Source of the DNA: Desulfotomaculum sp.
Lineage (GTDB): Bacteria; Bacillota; Desulfotomaculia; Desulfotomaculales; Desulfohalotomaculaceae
Length of the DNA: 5,160 nt
Direction of reading: 5' to 3'
Assembly: GCA_021129815.1 (NCBI GenBank)
Contig: JAJOKN010000108.1
Coordinates: 245-5,404 of the forward strand
Numbering within the stretch: position 1 is the stretch's first letter; each line of letters opens with the position of its first letter. A program made the position numbers and the translations under genes. The notes under the pieces were generated by a model. The model saw only the letters and a list, made by a program, of their open reading frames with translations. It ran no database searches and was not told the origin of the DNA. This document shows positions 1-5,160 of the stretch, one piece after another.

Positions 1-181
1 TTTTGCACTGTGGTTAAGGTATTTGGATTGGGGATAAATAATCTGCTGGACATAAGAGAATATAGATCAAGTATAACAAAATTATAGAGAAACTCATAAA
101 CGAACAGATGCTGATAATAGGTGTGGACAAAAATTTGTTTGAAATATTGGTTTGAATTATAAAGCGTATCAGTTGGAATTT
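1..181. other. Non-coding stretch downstream of lctP, nothing identifiable
   Basis: No start-to-stop reading frame of useful length is visible on either strand. On the plus strand one frame is open from the left edge to a TAG at 85-87 (28 codons) and another to a TAA at 35-37. Either could be the tail of a gene entering from the left, but neither translation resembles a family I recognise. This is the 3' side of lctP, so an lctP terminator would be expected here. I see only short AT-rich palindromes (for example ACAAA/TTTGT near 128-140) and no GC-rich hairpin with a T-tract in the minus orientation. Confidence 0.5.
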
Positions 182-1834
182 TTATATAACTAACATGGCA
201 ATTATGCTTACAATTGCTGAATAAATCAGCACAGGTATGAAATTTCGCCGAATTATTATACCTTCTCTACCTATCAAACCTACCACAGCGCATGCAGCTA
301 CTACATTGTGAACGCATATCATATTTCCTATAGCTCCGCCTACATTTTGCAGCGCAAGTACTATTGCAGGAGGTAAGTTTACTTGCTGCGCAACTTCGTA
401 CTGAAAAGCAGCAAATAAAATATTGGATACAGTATTTGAACCTGACATAAATGCACCGAGCACGCCTATAAGAGGTGAGGCTAAAATCCATGCTTCACCT
501 GCTATGCGTGATGCTGCGGTTGACATGATTATCATCATGCTGTCTATGCCTTTTAAGTTTATTTCTGACTGCACCATAACTTGTACCATTGCTACTGCAA
601 AGAACAGGGCTATTGCAGCGCCTGTCAGCTGTTTTGCGGTGCCTATCCATGCAGTCTTTACTTTTGATATTGGCATTTTATATATCAATATCATGATTAA
701 AGCTACTAGCATAAATGGAATGGTGCCAGGCAAATATAAATACGGCAGAGAATAATTTATGCCTGTACCCAGTATATTTGTCCATTCTATTTTTTGATTT
801 AGCAAAAACTCTTTTATGTTCAAGTGTGGAATTCTAGTCGCTATCAATATCAAAGCAATCAATACATAAGGAATCCACGCTTTCCATACAGGCATGTCTG
901 TGTTTTTTTCTTCTGATATTATTTCGTTGCTTTTCCAATAATCAGGCCAAGAATTTTTTGGGATTAAGTCCCAGTTGGATTTTGGTATTAAAATTTTGTA
1001 TTTTGTTGCAGAGATGATTATTATCAAGCCTATTATGCTGCCAAGGAGAGAAGGAAATTCAGGACCAAGCAGTAGCGCTGTGGTGACATAAGGTACGGTA
1101 AATGCAAGCCCAGAAAAAACAGCAAATGGAATAATTTCAGCTATATGTTTAAACCTTTGTTCTTTTTTGCCAAAGTAAATTATTAACATACAGAGCCCAA
1201 TTAAAGGCACTAGGGTCCCTGGTATGAAATGGAATAGAGCTGACCATACGCTTACTTCGTGGATAAATGAAAGCCATGCATCATGTCCATATTGATCGGA
1301 ATAAATATCCTGCATAACTGCGCTTATGCCGCCAATTATAGGCGTACCTACCGCGCCAAAGCTTACAGACGTGCTGTCCATCACTAAAGTAATCATCACA
1401 GCAGCAAGTGGAGGGAAGCCAAGCCCTACCAAAAGTGGTGCAGCAAGAGCTGCAGGAGTTCCGAAACCTGCTGCACCTTCGATGAATGAAACGAACATCC
1501 AACCTATTATGATTAGCTGAACTCTTTTATCATTTGATATATGTGAAAAACCGCGGTTTATAGCAGTCATAGCTCCGCTTGTTTTCATGGTGTTTAAAAT
1601 CAGCACGGCGCCGAATATTATTATCAAAATATTGAAAGCTGATAAAAAACCATATATAGTAGAAGCGAGTATGTGATTGACTTCGACATACCATATAAAA
1701 TAAGCAATTACAACTGATATAAGCCAAGCAAAAGGCATAACTTTCTTAGCTGGCAATGAAAAAACAGCCATCATTATTATTGTAAATAGAATTGGAATGC
1801 TAGCCACAAAGGCTAAAAGATAGAGGCTGTCCAA
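182..1834 (-). CDS. lctP: L-lactate permease, LctP/LldP family
   Basis: This is a polytopic inner-membrane carrier that imports lactate, in known family members by proton symport, and can also accept related 2-hydroxy acids such as glycolate. It is about 550 residues long, matching the usual length of E. coli LldP (about 551), and looks intact. Numbering from the upstream ATG, many hydrophobic segments run through the whole length. The family signature lies at 122-170: EGAAGFGTPAALAAP, then LVMDSTSVSFGAVGTPI. A second conserved block at about 466-528 contains MSGSNTVSN, LQNVGGAIGNMICVHNVVAA and GLIGREG. The start chosen is TTG at 1834. The alternative ATG at 1841-1843 directly abuts its AGGAG, leaving no spacing, whereas the TTG lies 9 nt beyond it. 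Using the ATG would add three residues. The gene is transcribed divergently from the AIM24 gene and has no lactate dehydrogenase or lactate-utilisation partner inside the window. Specificity between lactate and glycolate cannot be read from the sequence. Confidence 0.95.
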   Translation of the reverse strand: MDSLYLLAFVASIPILFTIIMMAVFSLPAKKVMPFAWLISVVIAYFIWYVEVNHILASTIYGFLSAFNILIIIFGAVLILNTMKTSGAMTAINRGFSHISNDKRVQLIIIGWMFVSFIEGAAGFGTPAALAAPLLVGLGFPPLAAVMITLVMDSTSVSFGAVGTPIIGGISAVMQDIYSDQYGHDAWLSFIHEVSVWSALFHFIPGTLVPLIGLCMLIIYFGKKEQRFKHIAEIIPFAVFSGLAFTVPYVTTALLLGPEFPSLLGSIIGLIIIISATKYKILIPKSNWDLIPKNSWPDYWKSNEIISEEKNTDMPVWKAWIPYVLIALILIATRIPHLNIKEFLLNQKIEWTNILGTGINYSLPYLYLPGTIPFMLVALIMILIYKMPISKVKTAWIGTAKQLTGAAIALFFAVAMVQVMVQSEINLKGIDSMMIIMSTAASRIAGEAWILASPLIGVLGAFMSGSNTVSNILFAAFQYEVAQQVNLPPAIVLALQNVGGAIGNMICVHNVVAACAVVGLIGREGIIIRRNFIPVLIYSAIVSIIAMLVI

Positions 1835-1838
1835 AGTT

Positions 1839-1848
1839 ATCATCTCCT
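1839..1848 (-). promoter_or_regulatory. lctP ribosome-binding site that overlaps the upstream ATG
   Basis: Read on the minus strand this is AGGAGATGAT, one mismatch from the full anti-SD complement AGGAGGTGAT. The ATG of the longest reading frame (1843-1841) lies inside this SD match, so it cannot be spaced correctly for initiation. The in-frame TTG at 1834-1832 lies 9 nt after the GGAG core, the same spacing seen before the small membrane-protein gene at 2713. This decides the start in favour of TTG. Confidence 0.7.
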
Positions 1849-2016
1849 AAAAAGTTCTTAACAAAATTTATTATACAATATATTTAATAGTTAAACTCAT
1901 ATTAATAGAATTTTTAACATTAACATTTCTTTAACAAGGAAAAATATTTTTTTTGCAGAATAAGTATAAAAAACAAAGGAATTTTTATTTATTTAAATAC
2001 ATTGAGGTGATATACT
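1844..2016. promoter_or_regulatory. Divergent intergenic region with repeated TTAACA boxes
   Basis: This AT-rich spacer separates lctP (minus) from the AIM24 gene (plus). TTAACA occurs on the plus strand at 1858-1863, 1914-1919, 1920-1925 and 1931-1936; the last two are 11 bp apart. GTTAAA at 1890-1895 faces TTTAAC at 1913-1918 as an inverted repeat with a 17-bp spacer. For the AIM24 gene I see a -10-like TATAAA at 1965-1970 but no matching -35, so its promoter is unresolved. Its SD, GAGGTGAT at 2004-2011, is strong and its GAGG core is 9 nt from the ATG. Confidence 0.4.
1870..1905 (-). promoter_or_regulatory. Probable lctP promoter
   Basis: On the minus strand there is a perfect TATAAT at 1875-1870 but no good -35 at 16-18 bp upstream. 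Overlapping it is a second arrangement: TTAATA (1905-1900, four of six matches to TTGACA), a 17-bp spacer, then TATATT (1882-1877, five of six matches to TATAAT). Either would start transcription roughly 25-40 nt before the lctP start codon. The poor -35 elements leave room for an activator, but no known operator is complete here. Confidence 0.4.
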
Positions 2017-2682
2017 ATGAAATTTGAAGTTGAGGGGAAGACACTTAAAGTTACAGGATCAGGCAAGTTTTATGCAAAACTCGGTACAATGATAGCATAT
2101 AAAGGCGATTTTAGGTTTGAAAAAGATATTTTTGGGCCAGGAGAACACCAAGGTGGTTTGGGAGGTTTAATAGGCAAAGTTGCAAAACAAGCTATAAGAG
2201 CTGTTACAGGAGAAAAGCTGCATTTGATGCGTGTTGAGGGAGAGGGCGAGTGCTATATAGCAGATGAAGCATGTAATATTCATGTAATAGAACTTGAGCC
2301 TTCTGGTATATGGAAGGAAGTGTATGTTGAGTCTTCAGAAGTGCTTGCGTTGACGGATAAGTGTAATATTGATGTGGTTATGCTAAAAACTGGAGCGTTA
2401 GGTAGTCGCGGTTTATTTATGACTAAAATATCTTATGGAGGCGAAAAATCAATTGTTGCTATAAAAACCAAAGGAGAACCCATTACTTTAAAAGCTCCGT
2501 GTGTGGTTGACCCAGATGCGTTGCTTGCATGGACTGGAAAAGAACCGCGTGTTGTAGCAGATGTGACTTTTAAAACTCTTATAGGAAAGTCATCAGGTGA
2601 AACTTTTAAGCTGTCTTTTGAAGAACAGGATCAGACGGTCATAGTGCAGCCGGCAGAAAGAGTTTATTTAGCTCAAAGCTAA
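2017..2682 (+). CDS. AIM24-family (DUF124-type) protein
   Basis: This 221-residue protein has no signal peptide or membrane segment and is probably cytoplasmic. Its pattern matches the AIM24 family, a beta-rich fold related to the tryptophan RNA-binding attenuator protein-like superfamily. An N-terminal block reads GKFYAKLGTMIAYKGDFRFE (16-35). A glycine-rich stretch at 40-54 is followed by TGEKLHLMRVEGEGECYIA (64-82), then VDPDALLAWTG (164-174), and it ends in TVIVQPAERVYL (207-218). The ATG start is supported by GAGGTGAT 5 nt upstream. The family's biochemical role in bacteria is not established; the yeast namesake is a mitochondrial protein affecting inner-membrane organisation, which should not be transferred here. 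The membrane-protein gene follows after 30 bp with its own SD, so the two are probably co-transcribed. Length and motifs look complete. I am confident of the family but not of any function. Confidence 0.85.
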   Translation: MKFEVEGKTLKVTGSGKFYAKLGTMIAYKGDFRFEKDIFGPGEHQGGLGGLIGKVAKQAIRAVTGEKLHLMRVEGEGECYIADEACNIHVIELEPSGIWKEVYVESSEVLALTDKCNIDVVMLKTGALGSRGLFMTKISYGGEKSIVAIKTKGEPITLKAPCVVDPDALLAWTGKEPRVVADVTFKTLIGKSSGETFKLSFEEQDQTVIVQPAERVYLAQS

Positions 2683-2712
2683 TTATAAAGTTAACGAAAG
2701 GAGATAAAGTGT

Positions 2713-3189
2713 ATGGAAGCTTTAATAGCTGGCGTAATACTTTTGTTTCTTATAATGCCTGTAGCAATTGTATTGCATTTTTTAGCAGCAATTGGATTTT
2801 ACAAGCTAGCCAAAAGAGGAGGAATTTCTTCAGCATGGCTTGCTTTTATACCGATAGCGCAGTATTATACTTGGGGAAAACTTATAAAAGATCAAAAATT
2901 TGTTAGAGAAATTTATGCCTTTCCTTTTGTGTTTTTATTAGCTATAATTATATTAACAGTAGCTGCGGTTATGTTAGTAACAAGCGCACCGCTTTTAGCT
3001 AATATTATTAATTTAGCTTCTTTAGTTATAATGTTTTTTTGCCTTTATTTGCTTTATGATAAATATGCTCACGAAAAAACAATTAAATATACTGTAATTA
3101 GCATACTAACTCTCGGCATAGCTGCACCTATAATTATATTTATGATGAGGAATAACAGCGCGACAACAAGTGAGAATCTTGACACCTAA
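2713..3189 (+). CDS. Small uncharacterised integral membrane protein
   Basis: This is a 158-residue hydrophobic protein. Likely membrane spans are at about 3-27, 68-90, 95-117 and 126-145. Between the first two lies a recognisable segment, FYKLAKRGGISSAWLAFIPI (29-48), followed by YYTWGKL. This 'YK-AK-G-----WLAFIPI----Y--GK' pattern recurs in small multi-span proteins of Bacillota whose function is unknown to me. The C-terminal tail is short, polar and Ser/Thr/Asn-rich (147-158). The start is ATG at 2713, with AAAGGAGAT at 2697-2705 and 9 nt between the GGAG core and the ATG. A GTG at 2709 is in another frame and was not used. The gene follows the AIM24 gene by 30 bp on the same strand, so they probably share a transcript and perhaps a membrane-related role; the latter is inference from position only. 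No catalytic motif is visible. Confidence 0.8.
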   Translation: MEALIAGVILLFLIMPVAIVLHFLAAIGFYKLAKRGGISSAWLAFIPIAQYYTWGKLIKDQKFVREIYAFPFVFLLAIIILTVAAVMLVTSAPLLANIINLASLVIMFFCLYLLYDKYAHEKTIKYTVISILTLGIAAPIIIFMMRNNSATTSENLDT

Positions 3190-3236
3190 TTTAAAAGCCT
3201 GTAAAATTAGTACAAGCAGAAAAAGAGGTACTTAGT

Positions 3237-3265
3237 GCTGTGTTTCACAGCTTGTTATATATTGT
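3237..3265 (+). terminator. Weak candidate terminator after the AIM24/membrane-protein pair
   Basis: A perfect 6-bp stem, GCTGTG (3237-3242) and CACAGC (3246-3251), closes a TTT loop. It is followed by an imperfect T-rich run interrupted by G and A, and a cleaner T6 tract begins only around 3265. It lies 48 bp after the stop codon of the membrane-protein gene, where an operon terminator would be expected. The broken U-tract makes efficient termination doubtful. Confidence 0.35.
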
Positions 3266-3387
3266 TTTTTGTTTATTGAAGGCTGGAAGTTTATTAATGT
3301 TAGCAAGCTTTATTGTTGGGATGAAGCAGCTGTTTATTGTGATGATGTATAAGTTTTTATATTGATTGGTTAAAGCTTGTTGATGTT

Positions 3388-3416
3388 TTGACCAGCAATA
3401 TTGAGCAACTTTAAAT
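3388..3416 (+). promoter_or_regulatory. Sigma-A-like promoter upstream of the rny leader
   Basis: TTGACC at 3388-3393 matches five of six positions of the -35 consensus. TTAAAT at 3411-3416 matches four of six of the -10 consensus. The spacer is exactly 17 bp. Transcription would begin near 3423, about 170 nt before the rny start. It is the best promoter-like pair I find in the gap, but the strong terminator at 3506-3530 lies between it and rny. Confidence 0.45.
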
Positions 3417-3505
3417 GCTTTGGCTAGCGTTGGCTTGTGTTTATTTTGAAAAAAGCTTCTTTGAATTTTTTAAGAATTTTTAATTTGTTTTTGAGTTCTT
3501 TTTCT

Positions 3506-3530
3506 GCCGAGATGTTTCTCGGCGTTTTTT
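3506..3530 (+). terminator. Strong intrinsic terminator in front of rny
   Basis: A perfect 7-bp GC-rich stem, GCCGAGA (3506-3512) and TCTCGGC (3517-3523), closes a TGTT loop and is followed by G and then T6 (3525-3530). This is a textbook Rho-independent terminator in the plus orientation. It ends about 65 bp before the rny start codon. It could terminate readthrough from the upstream operon, end a short leader or small RNA started near 3423, or attenuate rny. Confidence 0.85.
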
Positions 3531-3578
3531 GTTTGTAGTTGTGATTTTTTGTTACAAGGCAAATTAAAGCGATTTTAT

Positions 3579-3586
3579 GGGAGGTG
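3579..3586 (+). promoter_or_regulatory. rny ribosome-binding site that contains the upstream GTG
   Basis: GGGAGGTG is one mismatch from AGGAGGTG. The first in-frame candidate start, GTG at 3584-3586, is the last part of this SD itself and so cannot be used with it. The next in-frame start, TTG at 3596, is 9 nt after the end of the match (11 nt after GGAGG), within the workable range. No other plausible in-frame start lies nearby. Confidence 0.7.
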
Positions 3587-3595
3587 CAAGAACAC

Positions 3596-5134
3596 TTGGA
3601 TATACAGTTGATATTATTCGTTGTTGTTGCTTTGTTATTAGGCTTTGCGGTTGGATATTTTTTGCGAAAACATTTAGCTGAGGCGAAGATCGCTTCTGCA
3701 GAAGCAGAGGCTGAAAAGATAATAAAAACAGCTGTTGAACAAGCTGAAGCTAAAAAAAGAGAAGCAATGCTGGAAGCAAAGGAAGAGGCACTGAGATTTC
3801 GCAATGAGGCAGAAAGGGAATATAAAGAGCAAAGGAATGAGTTGCAGAAGATAGAGCGCAGGTTGCTGCAAAAAGAAGAAAACTTAGATCGCAAGATAGA
3901 AATGAATGAGAAAAAAGAAGAGAGTCTGCGCTTAAAAGAACAGGAAATAGAAAAGCTCAAACTTGAAACAGAAGAAGTTTTAAACCAGCAAAAAGCAGAA
4001 CTAGAACGAATATCAGGTATGACTTCTGAAGAAGCAAAGCAAACGTTAATTGAAAGCATAAAGCAAGAAGTGCAGCGCGATGCTGCATTGTTAGTGAAAG
4101 AGATAGAGCAAAAAGCTAAAGAAGAGGGCGAAAGAAGAGCGAGAGATATAATTACTTTAGCGATTCAGCGCTGTGCAGCGGATCACGTTGCAGATGTTAC
4201 TGTAGCAGTTGTGCCGTTGCCAAATGATGATATGAAGGGCAGAATAATTGGAAGAGAAGGGCGCAATATTCGTTCTTTTGAAACATTTACTGGAGTTGAT
4301 TTAATTATAGATGATACTCCTGAGGCTGTTTTAGTGTCTAGTTTTGATCCCATTCGTCGTGAGGTAGCTCGTATTGCACTTGAAAAGTTGATTATAGATG
4401 GGCGCATTCACCCAGGAAGAATTGAAGAAATGGTAGAAAAAGCAAGGAAAGAAGTTGATATTCAAATTCGAGAGACAGGGGAACAAGCCACTTTTGAAAC
4501 AGGCGTACATGGATTGCATCCAGAGCTCATAAAGCTTTTAGGAAAGCTCAAATTTCGCGCAAGTTATGGACAAAATGTGTTAAAGCATTCTATAGAAGTT
4601 TCACATTTAGCGGGATTAATGGCATCTGAATTAGGGATTGATAATAAAGTAGCTAAACGCGCAGGATTACTTCATGATATTGGAAAAGCTGCAGATCATG
4701 AGGTGGAAGGCTCTCATGTTGCTATTGGGGTGGATTTGTGTAAAAAATATAACGAAAGCCCTGAAGTGATTCACGCTGTGGCTGCTCATCATGGGGATGA
4801 AGAACCTAAAACAATTGAAGCAGTATTAGTACAAGCTGCAGATGCGATTTCTGCTGCAAGGGCGGGAGCGAGAAGAGAAACGCTGGAGTCATATATCAAG
4901 AGGTTGCAAAAGCTTGAAGAAATAGCTAATTCATTTGAGGGGGTAGAAAAGGCTTTTGCAATTCAAGCTGGCAGGGAAGTTCGTATAATGGTGAAACCTG
5001 AGCAAGTAGATGATTTAGGGGCTGTTAAGATTGCGCGTGAAATTGCTAAAAAAATTGAGGAAGGTTTGGAATATCCTGGGCAAATAAAAGTGGTCATTAT
5101 TCGCGAAACTCGTGCAGTAGATTATGCTAAATAA
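3596..5134 (+). CDS. rny: Ribonuclease Y, membrane-anchored endoribonuclease
   Basis: RNase Y makes initiating endonucleolytic cuts in mRNA and processes some transcripts and riboswitch RNAs. It sits on the inner face of the cytoplasmic membrane, where in Bacillus it contacts other decay enzymes. The protein is 512 residues from TTG (516 from the GTG at 3584); B. subtilis RNase Y is about 520. Using the 516-residue numbering, there is one N-terminal membrane span (about 9-27). It is followed by a long Glu/Lys/Ala-rich coiled coil (about 30-190). The KH RNA-binding domain has GRIIGREGRNIR at about 219-230. The HD phosphohydrolase domain shows H335, the HD pair H364-D365 in LLHDIGK, and H402-H403 in AAHHGDEEP. 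The C-terminal domain ends in VIIRETRAVDYAK, typical of the family. All key metal-ligand positions appear intact. The gene has its own leader with a promoter and a terminator, so it may be regulated at the RNA level. The 26 bp after the stop show no hairpin, and a following gene lies outside the window. Confidence 0.97.
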   Translation: MDIQLILFVVVALLLGFAVGYFLRKHLAEAKIASAEAEAEKIIKTAVEQAEAKKREAMLEAKEEALRFRNEAEREYKEQRNELQKIERRLLQKEENLDRKIEMNEKKEESLRLKEQEIEKLKLETEEVLNQQKAELERISGMTSEEAKQTLIESIKQEVQRDAALLVKEIEQKAKEEGERRARDIITLAIQRCAADHVADVTVAVVPLPNDDMKGRIIGREGRNIRSFETFTGVDLIIDDTPEAVLVSSFDPIRREVARIALEKLIIDGRIHPGRIEEMVEKARKEVDIQIRETGEQATFETGVHGLHPELIKLLGKLKFRASYGQNVLKHSIEVSHLAGLMASELGIDNKVAKRAGLLHDIGKAADHEVEGSHVAIGVDLCKKYNESPEVIHAVAAHHGDEEPKTIEAVLVQAADAISAARAGARRETLESYIKRLQKLEEIANSFEGVEKAFAIQAGREVRIMVKPEQVDDLGAVKIAREIAKKIEEGLEYPGQIKVVIIRETRAVDYAK

Positions 5135-5160
5135 TTTTTTAGAAGAAGAACAAGTAAAAA

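Larger units (their letters stand above)
3190..3583. other. 394-bp T/G-rich intergenic region before rny
   Basis: No gene can be firmly assigned here. The plus strand is unusually rich in T and G and poor in C: by hand count, 3241-3360 has 57 T, 28 A, 27 G and 8 C. From left to right it holds a weak hairpin (3237-3251), a speculative 41-codon open frame (3240-3365), a sigma-A-like promoter (3388-3416), an AT-only hairpin of A6 (3449-3454) against T6 (3466-3471), a strong terminator (3506-3530), and the rny SD (3579-3586). Short words such as GTTTATT and AGCTTGTT recur, but no long repeat or terminal inverted repeats are visible. Confidence 0.6.

Noticed and set aside
1..87. Open frame at the left edge as the tail of an upstream gene or transposase
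   Set aside because: It has only 28 codons and no recognisable motif. No inverted repeat marks an element end.
423..755. Plus-strand 110-codon open frame inside lctP
   Set aside because: It is antisense to the clearly conserved C-terminal half of lactate permease, has no plausible family match, and is a shadow of the real gene.
1326..1520. Plus-strand 64-codon open frame inside lctP
   Set aside because: It lies opposite the permease signature region (GAAGFGTP...), whose conservation explains the sequence. There is no independent evidence of coding.
2011..2016. TATACT just before the AIM24 ATG as a -10 box
   Set aside because: It overlaps the SD-to-ATG spacer, and transcription would start inside the gene. 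The strong SD shows that this stretch is leader RNA.
3449..3471. AT-only hairpin (A6 against T6) considered as a terminator
   Set aside because: The stem has no GC base pairs apart from a small inner TTC/GAA stem and a GC bulge, so it should be too unstable to terminate. The nearby GC-rich stem at 3506-3523 is far better.
3247..3475. Minus-strand frame of about 73 codons open through the gap before rny, rich in Lys, Asn, Gln and Ile
   Set aside because: It contains no ATG, GTG or TTG start, resembles no family I know, and is expected because the minus strand is T-poor and so has few stop codons. A decayed gene cannot be excluded but is not supported.
3424..4059. A 211-codon minus-strand open frame opposite the start of rny
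   Set aside because: It is antisense to the Glu/Lys-rich coiled coil of RNase Y. GAA, GAG and AAA codons read backwards as Phe, Leu and Ser codons and rarely give stops, which explains the long Ser/Phe/Cys-rich translation. No family is recognisable.

Overview
The window is AT-rich bacterial DNA with strong Shine-Dalgarno (SD) sequences close to AAGGAGGTGAT. It carries a membrane-anchored RNase Y and a LctP-type lactate permease. Together these point to a low-GC Bacillota (Firmicutes) chromosome, probably an anaerobic, clostridia-like or Negativicutes-like lineage. The assignment rests on gene content and ribosome-binding-site style only; I cannot name a genus.

Layout: (1) Positions 1-181 are non-coding as far as I can tell. 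(2) On the minus strand, reading leftwards from about 1834 to 182, is an L-lactate permease (lctP). (3) An AT-rich divergent intergenic region of about 180 bp (1844-2016) holds the lctP promoter and several TTAACA repeats. (4) On the plus strand, a probable two-gene operon encodes an AIM24-family protein (2017-2682) and, 30 bp later, a small uncharacterised membrane protein (2713-3189). (5) A 394-bp gap (3190-3583) is strikingly T/G-rich and C-poor. It contains a weak hairpin after the operon, a good sigma-A-like promoter, and a strong intrinsic terminator about 65 bp before the next start codon. (6) On the plus strand, RNase Y (rny) fills most of the remainder and ends 26 bp before the right edge.

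The genes do not form one pathway. lctP is a metabolite transporter, the AIM24/membrane-protein pair is of unknown role, and rny is a housekeeping mRNA-decay enzyme. I found no mobile element, CRISPR array, tRNA or rRNA, and no convincing novel multi-gene system.

The points most worth checking are regulatory. The rny leader has a promoter followed by a strong terminator before the gene, which suggests attenuation or a small RNA of about 105 nt. For both lctP and rny, the most 5' ATG/GTG overlaps or abuts the SD sequence, so the real start is probably a TTG a few codons downstream.
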